A stretch of DNA of 59,411 bases from an uncultured Saprospiraceae bacterium (GTDB lineage: Bacteria > Bacteroidota > Bacteroidia > Chitinophagales > Saprospiraceae): contig CAKZSH010000242.1 of NCBI GenBank assembly GCA_937918905.1, forward strand, positions 1-59,411, in the 5' to 3' direction. The notes under the pieces are model-generated. The model ran no database searches. It saw nothing but the letters and a program-made list of their open reading frames with translations, and had not been told where the DNA came from. A program made the position numbers and the translations under genes. This document shows, one piece after another, positions 38,141 through 46,285 of the stretch; the stretch's first letter is position 1; every line of letters starts with the position of its first letter.

Positions 38141-38172
38141 CAAATATAAAGTAGAAACTCTTAGAAAGCCAA
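38141..38172 (-). promoter_or_regulatory. Promoter of the histidine operon
   Basis: On the reverse strand TTG (38170-38172), a 21-base spacer and TATATTTG (38141-38148) match the Bacteroidota consensus TTG-N-TAnnTTTG. The predicted start near 38135 gives a short 5' end before the leader peptide ATG at 38118. Confidence 0.78.
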
Positions 38173-38278
38173 AATGTTTTTGATTTTTAATAAAAAAAAT
38201 AAAAAAGAGTTACGATGACTAAGGAAAAAATCAAAATCAAAATGTCAATCAAAATCAAAAAAGATCTCTTGATTTTAC

Positions 38279-40714
38279 TTACCTATTTGGATTCAACATC
38301 AATTCAATTTGTTCCAATGCATCCTCCAAATGAAAGACTGACATTTCATCTTTAAACTTAGGAATGGCAGCTTTAATTTCTTTTTTCAAAGTTTTCAAAT
38401 CAGCTCGAGCCATCGGACGAACGTCGGAAGTACTTACATTGATGGCACTATATCCATAGCCTCCATCATCGAAATATCGAAGTGAAGCATCCCCTCTACT
38501 TGTCTGCATGAGATAGCCGATTCGTTCAATATGAGTTCGTTGTAAATTACGACGGTAGGTATCAATGGCACGTCCATTTTGCAATTCCGACCAAATATTT
38601 AAACGAAGGTCATCAAAGAGATTAATCATGGAAAATGCTTTGTCTCCATTCATGGATTCGTCTTCGATGAGTCGAGCCAGTCGATTGGGTTCGAGGATAT
38701 TGTTCAATACTTTTCGTTGATAATTGCCGATTCTATTGATAGTTCCAGAGGATTCAATTCTTCGCAGGATGTCTTCTTCTACCAACCAATAAGGCGTTTC
38801 AAATAATTGTTTACTTAAAAATTCAACGGCCTCTTTTTGTTTTTCTTTTGGAACATATTGATAAACCGAACCTTCTTGATCGTAGGTTTTTAAATTTTCA
38901 TAAACACCTCCAATATTGACTTGAACATGATTGACATAGCGTTCCCATTGTCGTAAAACATTAGAATAGAGTTCTGCTAAATCCGCATAATTTTTTCCAT
39001 CCTCATTGGTCCATTTAAGTAAATTAGGAACTACGATTTTTAAATTTTCAATACCATAAGTTGAAGCGACCATTGCATTATCACCGAGGTCCTCCGTTTG
39101 TGAACTAGGGTCGATTGAAAAATAAACTTGCCGCCCATAGCGATACATGGGGTCATCGTTATGTTCAAGAATCCATTCATTTAAAGTAGGTTGTTCTTCT
39201 TTTGGAGATGTTGCATCGAAGATAGGACGATAACCCCACTCAATTGCGTATTTGTCATAAACCCCCACTATTGGTAGCAATGCAACGCCTTTGTCTTCAG
39301 GTTGTGCTACATAATTAAATCGAGCATAATCCATGATCGAAGGTGACAAACTCATTGTTTGAGTAAAAGTTGCTGAACGCAATGAGTCAACTGGATAGGC
39401 AGAACTTGCGCCCATATTATGAGTCAATCCTAAAGTATGTCCAACTTCATGTGCAGCAACATATCGAATTAATTTTCCCATCACCTCATCATCGAATTTT
39501 ACCTTTCGAGCTTCAGGGTTGACAGCTGATGTTTGTACAAAATACCAGTTGCGTAACATGTTCATTACATTATGGTACCAAAGAATATCACTTTCGATAA
39601 TTTCACCTGACCGAGGGTCATGGACGTGTGGGCCAACGGCATTCATCTGTTGAGTAGTCACATATCGAATGACAGAATTACGAACATCTTCAGGTGTCCA
39701 ATCAGGATCCTCTTCTTTGGTGGGAGCATCTTTTACCATAATGGCATTTTTAAAACCTGCCTGCTCAAAAGCGATATTCCAATCTTCAACTCCTGCCTTG
39801 AGGTAAGGTGTCCATTTTTTAGGTGTGGAAGGGTCAATGTAATAAATGATTGGTTTTTTCGGCTCCACCAATTCCCCTCTTTTAAATGCTTCTAAATCTT
39901 TAGGTTCTAATCTCCAACGAGTAATATATTGTCGCCGAGCAGCTTTTTGTTCATCCAATCCATAGTCAGTTTGGCTTATGGAAAAGTATCCAACCCGCTC
40001 ATCATAGAATCGAGGCTGCATGGGTTCTTTTGGTAAAAGAACAAATGACTGATTCATTTCGTAAGAAACTGCACCTGAACTATTGCCTGGAGAATTGTAA
40101 GTTAATACATGTTTGACTTCCATATTGTTAGGAAAACTTTTCATACTGACAATATAACTACGGTTTTCGTCGAGTGAATTATAACTACCATATGAAGGTG
40201 CTGCACTTATCAATGGAACATGAGTTAGGAAAAGTTCATTCATCAAAAGAACAACACTTTTTTTATTTTTTCCAAAAGCTCTGATATCAAAAGACATCAC
40301 AACAGGTTCGAAATTATTTTTTCGAACAGATTCATAAATAGGAGAGGCTTCACTTGCAACACTATTATATGATACGGATCGGAGTAAAATTTTATTGGCT
40401 TGACGTTGCCATCGAATGACTTGTTGAGGACGAGCTTTCATTCCAGCGATTCCTCTACTTCCTTCACCCGTTCCTGATAACCGACTGACCACTAAGATTT
40501 CTCTATCCAATAAATCCATTGGGATTTCAAAATAAAATAGATCGTCTACTTGATGTATTTTGAAAAAACCATCTTTTGAAATAGCATTGGATTTGATGAT
40601 TTTCTTATATGATTTGATAGGGACTTTTTCTTTCTTTTCTTTTTTTTGAGCGAATAAACTAACAGAAAGTAAAAGGGAAAGTAGAAGGGTTAAGGTTATT
40701 TTGAAGTATCTCAA
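38279..40714 (-). CDS. Zinc-dependent metalloprotease, metzincin type (DUF5117/DUF4953 architecture)
   Basis: 811 residues with a signal peptide ending near SLFAQ (residue 22). An N-terminal DUF5118/DUF5117-like region (FKIHQVDDLFYFEIPMDLLD, VSRLSGTGEGSRGIAGMKA) precedes the catalytic domain with the metzincin zinc site VAAHEVGHTLGLTHNMG (about residue 420) and the Met-turn SIMDYARFN. A C-terminal helical part carries RYFDDGGYGY. These large exported proteases are common in Bacteroidota; substrates are unknown. It lies upstream of the his promoter on the same strand with its own spacing, so it is probably independent. Confidence 0.9.
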   Translation of the reverse strand: MRYFKITLTLLLSLLLSVSLFAQKKEKKEKVPIKSYKKIIKSNAISKDGFFKIHQVDDLFYFEIPMDLLDREILVVSRLSGTGEGSRGIAGMKARPQQVIRWQRQANKILLRSVSYNSVASEASPIYESVRKNNFEPVVMSFDIRAFGKNKKSVVLLMNELFLTHVPLISAAPSYGSYNSLDENRSYIVSMKSFPNNMEVKHVLTYNSPGNSSGAVSYEMNQSFVLLPKEPMQPRFYDERVGYFSISQTDYGLDEQKAARRQYITRWRLEPKDLEAFKRGELVEPKKPIIYYIDPSTPKKWTPYLKAGVEDWNIAFEQAGFKNAIMVKDAPTKEEDPDWTPEDVRNSVIRYVTTQQMNAVGPHVHDPRSGEIIESDILWYHNVMNMLRNWYFVQTSAVNPEARKVKFDDEVMGKLIRYVAAHEVGHTLGLTHNMGASSAYPVDSLRSATFTQTMSLSPSIMDYARFNYVAQPEDKGVALLPIVGVYDKYAIEWGYRPIFDATSPKEEQPTLNEWILEHNDDPMYRYGRQVYFSIDPSSQTEDLGDNAMVASTYGIENLKIVVPNLLKWTNEDGKNYADLAELYSNVLRQWERYVNHVQVNIGGVYENLKTYDQEGSVYQYVPKEKQKEAVEFLSKQLFETPYWLVEEDILRRIESSGTINRIGNYQRKVLNNILEPNRLARLIEDESMNGDKAFSMINLFDDLRLNIWSELQNGRAIDTYRRNLQRTHIERIGYLMQTSRGDASLRYFDDGGYGYSAINVSTSDVRPMARADLKTLKKEIKAAIPKFKDEMSVFHLEDALEQIELMLNPNR

Positions 40715-41090
40715 GGTGTAGTCGTTTTAATTTTTTGTAAAAATAGCATTTGAGGACGGTTTAAGAATATCAATTTTCTAAGAATAGTTCCTTAAAAAAT
40801 AGTAGTACTTGTATTTATGGTTTTGGATGAAACAACAAAATACAGTTTTTATTTTTTATTTATAGTTCAATGAGGTACAGTTTGTAAAGCTATTATAGTT
40901 GAAAAAACCTTTTTACGTTGGACGTTAAACATTTTACGGGTTTTTCGAATACTTTTTGATTCTTTGGTTTGAATTTAAAAGATAATCATTGGTATTTACT
41001 GTTGATTCGCATTAATTATATGAAAATATAAACGAGGGAAAGTTTCTTACAAGTGTGGATAAATGAGAAGAAATGACTGCCTAAAACGAC
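40715..41090. other. Non-coding stretch before the tRNA-like copy
   Basis: 376 bases with no coding frame. TTTACGTTGGACGTTAAAC and TTTTTCGAATAC (40913-40960) resemble single arms of the family A repeat (CGTTGGACGTACG, TTCGAATA), which may be a decayed copy. Nothing else is visible. Confidence 0.35.
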
Positions 41091-41124
41091 AAAAGTCTTG
41101 TGAAAAACTTCACAAGACTTTTTT
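41091..41124. terminator. Terminator-like hairpin after the damaged tRNA copy
   Basis: Arms AAAAGTCTTGTGAA (41091-41104) and TTCACAAGACTTTT (41109-41122) are perfect 14-bp complements. It is identical to 41538-41571 and part of the same direct duplication. Confidence 0.85.
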
Positions 41125-41125
41125 G

Positions 41126-41223
41126 CGCCCCTTCAAGGACTCGAATCCCGCTCAAAAGCGGGAGACCTACGGATTAATCCCGTTTACGAACGGGAGCGCT
41201 CTAACCATCTGAGTTAAAGGGGC
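41126..41223 (-). pseudogene. Damaged tRNA-Asn copy carrying two matching 18-nt stem-loops
   Basis: A second copy of the tRNA-Asn at 41573-41646: same acceptor stem (GCCCCTT/AAGGGGC), nearly the same D arm, same GATTAATCCGTAGGTC and TTCGAGTCCTTG. Two blocks are replaced. The 5' side of the anticodon stem with the first anticodon base (CGGACTG) is replaced by TCCCGTTCGTAAACGGGA, and the 5' side of the T stem (CAAGG) by TCCCGCTTTTGAGCGGGA. Each is an 18-nt hairpin with 7-bp arms and a 4-base loop. The anticodon is destroyed and the T stem broken, so it cannot be a normal tRNA; reading it as tRNA-Thr(CGT) with a long variable arm fails because the anticodon stem and T stem do not pair. The 3' end of the GIY-YIG gene runs 10 bases into it. 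Confidence 0.75.
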
Positions 41224-41504
41224 TTTTCTATTTTTTCCTTTAAAGCAATTACAATACTTTCGTATTTAATTAGCTCTTCGATATATTTTCGGCTTTTTCG
41301 TTTTTTGATGTATTTCTCTGCGGCAAGTGCCAATCTTCTACTTTCAAATTCAATAGTTTTCCTCAAAGTCCATGGCCGATGTTTAGAAGTATATGAATCC
41401 TTCCCAATTTCATTATGGAAAGAAAGTCGAATTTCCATATCTGCGGTTTGTCCCACATAATATTTATTTGAACTAGGAGAGTACAAAATATAAACATAAA
41501 ACAT
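41214..41504 (-). CDS. GIY-YIG nuclease family protein (UPF0213-like)
   Basis: 96 residues. The N-terminal motif MFYVYILYSPSSNKYYVGQT is the GIY-YIG pair, EIRLSFHN supplies the catalytic Arg, and AAEKYIKKRKSRKYIEELIK the catalytic Glu. Stand-alone single-domain members are common in Bacteroidota; their role is unsettled, while the fold serves homing endonucleases, UvrC and restriction enzymes. Here the gene lies between an intact tRNA-Asn and a damaged tRNA-Asn copy and borrows its last codons (Lys-Pro-Leu-stop) from the acceptor stem of the damaged copy. This looks like a small cassette that duplicated its tRNA target. Confidence 0.88.
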   Translation of the reverse strand: MFYVYILYSPSSNKYYVGQTADMEIRLSFHNEIGKDSYTSKHRPWTLRKTIEFESRRLALAAEKYIKKRKSRKYIEELIKYESIVIALKEKIEKPL

Positions 41505-41537
41505 ATTGTACTATTTAAAATGACTGCCTAAAACGAC

Positions 41538-41571
41538 AAAAGTCTTGTGAAAAACTTCACAAGACTTTTTT
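41538..41571. terminator. Terminator-like hairpin after tRNA-Asn
   Basis: Perfect 14-bp arms (41538-41551, 41556-41569), identical to 41091-41124. It directly follows the tRNA 3' end on the reverse strand and precedes the GIY-YIG start at 41504. Confidence 0.88.
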
Positions 41572-41572
41572 G

Positions 41573-41646
41573 CGCCCCTTCAAGGACTCGAACCTTGGAC
41601 CTACGGATTAACAGTCCGGCGCTCTAACCAGCTGAGCTAAAGGGGC
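41573..41646 (-). tRNA. tRNA-Asn (anticodon GTT)
   Basis: The reverse strand folds as a cloverleaf: acceptor GCCCCTT/AAGGGGC, D arm GCTCAGCTGGTTAGAGC, anticodon loop CTGTTAA with anticodon GTT, T arm CAAGG-TTCGAGT-CCTTG, discriminator G as usual for Asn. CCA is not encoded. The first anticodon-stem pair is a C-U mismatch. A consensus promoter lies just upstream (41699-41729). Confidence 0.95.
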
Positions 41647-41698
41647 TTACCTACTTAAAAAAAGTATAAAATTGCTTTCATCTTTCTAAAAGCGAACG

Positions 41699-41729
41699 CA
41701 AAGATATATTATTAAAAAAAAAAGTGCAA
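41699..41729 (-). promoter_or_regulatory. Promoter of tRNA-Asn
   Basis: On the reverse strand TTG (41727-41729), a 20-base spacer and TATCTTTG (41699-41706) match the Bacteroidota consensus. The predicted start lies about 45 bases before the tRNA 5' end. The upstream element lies inside a stem-loop (AAAAAAAGTGC...GCACTTTTTTT, about 41714-41755) that also precedes the divergent kinase gene. Confidence 0.75.
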
Positions 41730-41784
41730 TCTTTGCAGCACTTTTTTTTAAAAAAAATTTAAAAATTTAAAACCCTTTTTGAAC

Positions 41785-42702
41785 ATGAGTTTATTAACAG
41801 TAGGAACGGTTGCTTTTGATTCCATTGAAACGCCATATGGAAAAGCTGATCGTGTTGTGGGAGGTGCTTGTACTTATATTAGTTTAGCAGCTTCATATTT
41901 CACAAATGATATTAATTTGGTTTCTGTGGTAGGTGATGATTTTCCAGATTCCGAACTAAAATATATGAAAAAACGAGGTATCAACCTTGATGGCCTTGAT
42001 ATCAAAGAAGGTGAAAAATCTTTCTTTTGGGCTGGAAAGTACCATGATAATATGAATAAGCGAGATACTTTGGCTACAGAGTTAAATGTATTGGCTGATT
42101 TTAATCCAAAACTTCCAGCAAGTTATAAGAATTCAAAATACTTGATGTTGGGAAATTTGACTCCTGAGATTCAAATGAAAGTCATCAAGCAAATGAAAAA
42201 GCGTCCAAAATTAATTGTATTGGATACGATGAATTTTTGGATGGATATAGCAATGCCTGCTTTGAAAAAAGTAATCAAGAAAGTGGATGTACTTACGATC
42301 AATGATGAAGAGGCTCGACAATTATCAGGTGAATACTCATTGGTAAAAGCTGCAAAAGTGATTCATAAAATGGGACCTAAATATTTAATCATCAAAAAAG
42401 GAGAGCATGGAGCTTTACTTTTTCAAGGTGAAAAAATGTTTTATGCACCTGCATTGCCTTTGGCGGAAGTTTTTGATCCAACTGGAGCAGGAGATACTTT
42501 TGCAGGTGGATTCATTGGTTACATTGCTAAGACAGGAAATACTTCTTTTGAAAATATGAAACGTGCAGTAATTTATGGTTCTGCGATGGCTTCATTTTGT
42601 GTAGAAGAATTTTCTATCGGAAAATTGAAAAAATTAAATGCTCGAACAATTAATAGTCGAGTGAAAAAATTCTCTAGCTTGGTTAATTTCAAATTGGACT
42701 AG
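41785..42702 (+). CDS. PfkB family carbohydrate kinase
   Basis: 305 residues from ATG at 41785 (MSLLTVGTVAFDSIETPYGK); an earlier TTG adds two residues only. VGGACTYISLAASYF is the N-terminal substrate lid region, and DPTGAGDTFAGGFIGYIA (about 235) is the PfkB signature with the catalytic Asp in GAGD. Members phosphorylate ribose, fructose, adenosine or related compounds; the exact substrate cannot be read from sequence. It stands alone, ended by a strong terminator. Confidence 0.9.
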   Translation: MSLLTVGTVAFDSIETPYGKADRVVGGACTYISLAASYFTNDINLVSVVGDDFPDSELKYMKKRGINLDGLDIKEGEKSFFWAGKYHDNMNKRDTLATELNVLADFNPKLPASYKNSKYLMLGNLTPEIQMKVIKQMKKRPKLIVLDTMNFWMDIAMPALKKVIKKVDVLTINDEEARQLSGEYSLVKAAKVIHKMGPKYLIIKKGEHGALLFQGEKMFYAPALPLAEVFDPTGAGDTFAGGFIGYIAKTGNTSFENMKRAVIYGSAMASFCVEEFSIGKLKKLNARTINSRVKKFSSLVNFKLD

Positions 42703-42791
42703 GGAATTAATTTTGAATGAATAATTTTGAATTTTGAATGTCCGAAAAATCGTAGGAACTTGAATGGTGAGTCATTCAAAATTAAAGAAGC

Positions 42792-42830
42792 AAAGACCGA
42801 GACCTTTAAATAAAGGCTCGGTCTTTTTAT
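42792..42830 (+). terminator. Intrinsic terminator of the PfkB kinase gene
   Basis: AAAGACCGAG-a-CCTTTA (42792 onward) pairs with TAAAGG-CTCGGTCTTT (to 42826), one bulged base, then T-rich sequence. Confidence 0.9.
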
Positions 42831-43136
42831 GCAAAAAACTGACTGATTGCTTATTTTATAATTTGTATTTGTTTAGTTTCAAAACTTTCATTCGTTCTGA
42901 TTTTTTTAAATAAAGACTGTTTCATCATTTTAGTTTTTTTTTAAAATTGATGGTTGAGTTAACAGAAAAACAAACAACCGCATGAATTATTTTGTTGAAA
43001 AAAAGTAGGGGTTAAAAAGCGTTATGATAAACGATTTACAAGAGTGTTAAATAACAATACATTTACATAACCAATTAGTGCAAACTTGCATATTAGTATA
43101 TTAGGGCGAAATAAAAAGAAGGAGAATTCTAGGGAA
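42831..43136. other. Non-coding stretch between the kinase and rlmN genes
   Basis: About 306 AT-rich bases between converging genes. No coding frame, repeat or clear hairpin is visible. Confidence 0.4.
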
Positions 43137-44189
43137 TTATTCTTTATTGGCGAGTTGCCCACAGGCGGCATCTATATCCTTACCCCTACTTCTGCGGACG
43201 GTAATCATCACTTTTCGTTGGCGTAGATATTGAGCAAATGCATCAATTCGATCTTCTGATGATTTTTCAAAATCTGCTCCGTCAATTGGATTGTATTCAA
43301 TTACATTAACTTTAACAGGGAAGCGTTTACAAAGTTTAAAAAGATTCTTTGCATCTTCAATGGTGTCATTAAAATTTTGGAAAGCAATGTATTCGTAGCT
43401 AATTCGATTTTTTGTTTTTTGATAAAAATACTCAATCGAGTCCATCAATATTTCTAAATTATTTTGTTCGTTGATGGGCATGATTTTATCTCGCTTTTCA
43501 TCATCCGCAGCATGAAGAGAAAGTGCAAGATTGAATTTGACTTCATCATCTGCAAGTTTGCGAATCATTTTAGCAATACCTGCTGTACTAACAGTAATTC
43601 GTTTGGGCGACATATGTAATCCTTCAGGCGAAGTGATTAATTCTATGCTCTTTAAAACATTTTTATAGGCTAAAAGTGGTTCTCCCATTCCCATGTAAAC
43701 AATATTCGTCAAAGGGTGTCCAAAGGTTTCCAAAGCTTGTTGGTTGACCATAACGACTTGGTCGTAAATTTCTGAGGCATCTAAATTCCTTACTCGCTTC
43801 ATTCTCCCAGTTGCACAAAATGAACAAGTTAAACTACATCCCACTTGCGAAGAAACACAAACTGTAAATCGATTATCGGAAGGAACTGGAATCAAGACGG
43901 ATTCAATCATGTGTCCATCATGTAATCGAAAACGAGATTTAATGGTTCCATCATTACTGCGTTGAACTTTATCCTCTTGGATAGGATTGATTACAAAATT
44001 TTCATTTACCACCGTCCGTAGATTTTTAGATAGATTTGTCATTTGGTCAAAGGAGGTGGCACTCTTTTTCCATAACCATTCATAAACTTGACGGGCGCGG
44101 AATTTCTTCTCTCCCATTTCTACGAAAAATTTCTCCAACTCCTGTAAGTCGAACTTTCGAATATCTATTTTTGAAATCTTTTCAGACAT
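43137..44189 (-). CDS. rlmN: 23S rRNA (adenine-2503-C2) methyltransferase RlmN
   Basis: 350 residues. Radical SAM enzyme: the iron-sulfur cluster motif is Cys118-x3-Cys122-x2-Cys125 in VGCSLTCSFCATG, and the mechanistic Cys near the C-terminus is Cys343 (DAACGQLA). IVYMGMGEPLLAYKNVL is the SAM-binding GEP block. RlmN methylates C2 of A2503 in 23S rRNA and A37 of some tRNAs. TACCTTTG ends four bases before the ATG on the reverse strand, so the mRNA may be leaderless or nearly so, although no TTG lies at the ideal distance. Confidence 0.96.
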   Translation of the reverse strand: MSEKISKIDIRKFDLQELEKFFVEMGEKKFRARQVYEWLWKKSATSFDQMTNLSKNLRTVVNENFVINPIQEDKVQRSNDGTIKSRFRLHDGHMIESVLIPVPSDNRFTVCVSSQVGCSLTCSFCATGRMKRVRNLDASEIYDQVVMVNQQALETFGHPLTNIVYMGMGEPLLAYKNVLKSIELITSPEGLHMSPKRITVSTAGIAKMIRKLADDEVKFNLALSLHAADDEKRDKIMPINEQNNLEILMDSIEYFYQKTKNRISYEYIAFQNFNDTIEDAKNLFKLCKRFPVKVNVIEYNPIDGADFEKSSEDRIDAFAQYLRQRKVMITVRRSRGKDIDAACGQLANKE

Positions 44190-44330
44190 GGTGCAAAGGT
44201 AATTTTTTGTAGGCAGTTTACCTAAATTTCAATATTTGTCGTTTCCATAAAACAAATATGATCTATTTGTCATTTAAGGTATAATTATGGATACATAAAA
44301 AGAATAAATTTATTTTTACATAAAAGAATC

Positions 44331-45146
44331 ATGACTCAAAAAGAATTTCTATTCCAACTATATGAAGAGCATCGCCATAATAAAGCAATGCCTTCTCCTG
44401 AGATAATTTGTAATTTGATTAATGGTTTGCTTCAAGTTCTTTTTCCTCAACTTTCTGATAAACGTTACGTCGCAATGTCAGAATTTGAAAAAGATTATGA
44501 GAAAATCAGAATAGATTTTATCAAAATTTTGACAGACCTCAACGGGCAACTCAAAAAGGATATTGAAGCAACTGCGGATACTTTTTTTAAACAATTGCCT
44601 GAAGTCAGAAAACAATTATTGCAAGATGCTGATGCTATGATGAGTGGAGATCCTGCTGCAATTAGCAATACTGAAGTTATTAGAACTTATCCAGGTTTTT
44701 ACGCTATTGCAGTTTATCGGTTGGCGCATCAAATTTATCATTTGAATATTCCTTTAGTTCCAAGAATTTTGACAGAGCATGCACATGGAAAAACGGGAAT
44801 AGATATTCATCCAAGTGCTACTATTGGAAATAATTTTTGTATCGATCATGGAACTGGAATCGTCATTGGAGGAACGGCACATATTGGTAACAATGTAAAA
44901 ATTTATCAAGGGGTAACGCTTGGTGCTTTGAGTGTAAAAAAAGAAATGGCATCCACCAAGCGACATCCGACCATCGAAGATAATGTAGTGATCTACGCTG
45001 GTGCAACAATTTTAGGTGGAGAAACTGTGATTGGTAAAGATACAATCATTGGCGGAAATGTTTGGATTACAAAAAGCATTTTACCAAATTCAAGAGTTTA
45101 TTATAAAGGACTCAACCAAGAAGCCAAAATGGCAAAAAGAAGTTAA
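44331..45146 (+). CDS. cysE: Serine O-acetyltransferase
   Basis: 271 residues. An N-terminal helical domain of about 130 residues precedes a left-handed beta-helix of hexapeptide repeats (IDIHPSATIGNNFCIDHGTG, then NVKIYQGVTLGALS, NVVIYAGATILGGETVIG). The catalytic His and Asp are in FCIDHGTG. It acetylates serine with acetyl-CoA to O-acetylserine, the substrate of the cysteine synthase encoded next (137 bases downstream). It resembles the EpsC/SAT form common in Bacteroidota. Confidence 0.93.
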   Translation: MTQKEFLFQLYEEHRHNKAMPSPEIICNLINGLLQVLFPQLSDKRYVAMSEFEKDYEKIRIDFIKILTDLNGQLKKDIEATADTFFKQLPEVRKQLLQDADAMMSGDPAAISNTEVIRTYPGFYAIAVYRLAHQIYHLNIPLVPRILTEHAHGKTGIDIHPSATIGNNFCIDHGTGIVIGGTAHIGNNVKIYQGVTLGALSVKKEMASTKRHPTIEDNVVIYAGATILGGETVIGKDTIIGGNVWITKSILPNSRVYYKGLNQEAKMAKRS

Positions 45147-45283
45147 AATGGTTAGATGGTTTCGCTTTGCTGATGGTTTGAATGTTGTTCAGTAATTTTG
45201 ATTTTTGTAAAAAACACCTACGACAAAAGAACATCACCGTTCTAAAATATTATTAATTATTCACTCTTAATTATTAATTAAAA

Positions 45284-46168
45284 ATGTCTTCATTATTAAA
45301 TTTAGTTGGAAATACTCCTTTAGTTGAACTTAAAAATATCATCCAAAAACCGAATGTAACTGTTTACGGAAAATTGGAAGGAAATAACCCAGGAGGAAGT
45401 GTCAAAGATCGCGCTGCATTCAATATGATAAAATCAGCAGTCGATAGAGGAGAGTTAAAACCGGGAACAAAACTCGTAGAAGCAACTAGTGGAAATACTG
45501 GAATTGCATTAGCGATGATTGCTTCTCAATTTAAAATTGACATCACTCTAATTATGCCCGAAAGTGCAACGGTTGAACGAGTCAAAACGATGAAGGCTTA
45601 CGGTGCAGATGTCATCCTCACCCCTGCGGAAAAGACGATTGAATACTCCAGAGAGTACGCAGCATATTTAGTTAAGCAAGGCGGATATTTAAATTTAAAT
45701 CAATTTGGAAATCCTGATAATTGGGGGGCGCATTATAAAACTACCGGGCCAGAAATTTGGAAAGATACCGAGCAAAAAATAACTCACTTTGTTTCTTCTA
45801 TGGGAACAACTGGAACTATCATGGGAACCTCTCGATACTTAAAAGAACAAAATTCAGATGTTCAAATTGTAGGTGTCCAACCAACTGATGGTTCTCGAAT
45901 TCCAGGAATCCGAAGATGGTCTCCTGAATTTTTACCAAAAATATATGAACCCAGCCGAGTAGATTCTATCATAGATGTATCGAGAGACAATGCTATCGAA
46001 ACCATGAAACGATTGGCAGTCGAAGAAGGAATTTTTGCAGGGATGAGTAGTGGAGGTGCTGTTTATGCTGCTAGCAAATTAGTAGAGACAATTGACAAAG
46101 GAGTTGTCGTTTGTATTATTTGTGATCGAGGAGATCGGTATTTGAGTACTGGGATTTTTGAATCGTAG
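45284..46168 (+). CDS. cysM: Cysteine synthase (O-acetylserine sulfhydrylase, CysM type)
   Basis: 294 residues. PLP enzyme of fold type II: the PLP Lys is in NPGGSVKDRAAFNMI (about residue 43), SGNTGIALAM binds the substrate carboxylate, and SSMGTTGTIMGTSRYL is the phosphate-binding loop. WSPEFLPKIYEPSRVDSI is characteristic of the CysM subgroup. It converts O-acetylserine and sulfide (or thiosulfate) to cysteine. The pair cysE-cysM forms a short pathway unit. Confidence 0.93.
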   Translation: MSSLLNLVGNTPLVELKNIIQKPNVTVYGKLEGNNPGGSVKDRAAFNMIKSAVDRGELKPGTKLVEATSGNTGIALAMIASQFKIDITLIMPESATVERVKTMKAYGADVILTPAEKTIEYSREYAAYLVKQGGYLNLNQFGNPDNWGAHYKTTGPEIWKDTEQKITHFVSSMGTTGTIMGTSRYLKEQNSDVQIVGVQPTDGSRIPGIRRWSPEFLPKIYEPSRVDSIIDVSRDNAIETMKRLAVEEGIFAGMSSGGAVYAASKLVETIDKGVVVCIICDRGDRYLSTGIFES

Positions 46169-46196
46169 TTTTGTTTTTTCATCAAAAAATAATTTT

Positions 46197-46240
46197 AAGA
46201 AAGAAGCTCTGACATTATTGTTAGAGCTTCTTTCTTTTTT
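46197..46240 (+). terminator. Intrinsic terminator after cysM
   Basis: AAGAAAGAAGCTCTGAC (46197-46213) pairs with GTTAGAGCTTCTTTCTT (46220-46236), one wobble, with T-run after. Confidence 0.9.
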
Positions 46241-46285
46241 ACCAACATTCCTAGTATTTTCGAGAAATTCAAAAACGAACCAACT

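Noticed and set aside
41126-41223. Reading the second tRNA copy as a functional tRNA-Thr(CGT) or a tRNA with a long variable arm
   Set aside because: The loop TTCGTAA has no proper 5-bp stem (closing G-A mismatch), the T stem is broken, and the rest is copied from tRNA-Asn; two hairpin replacements explain it better.
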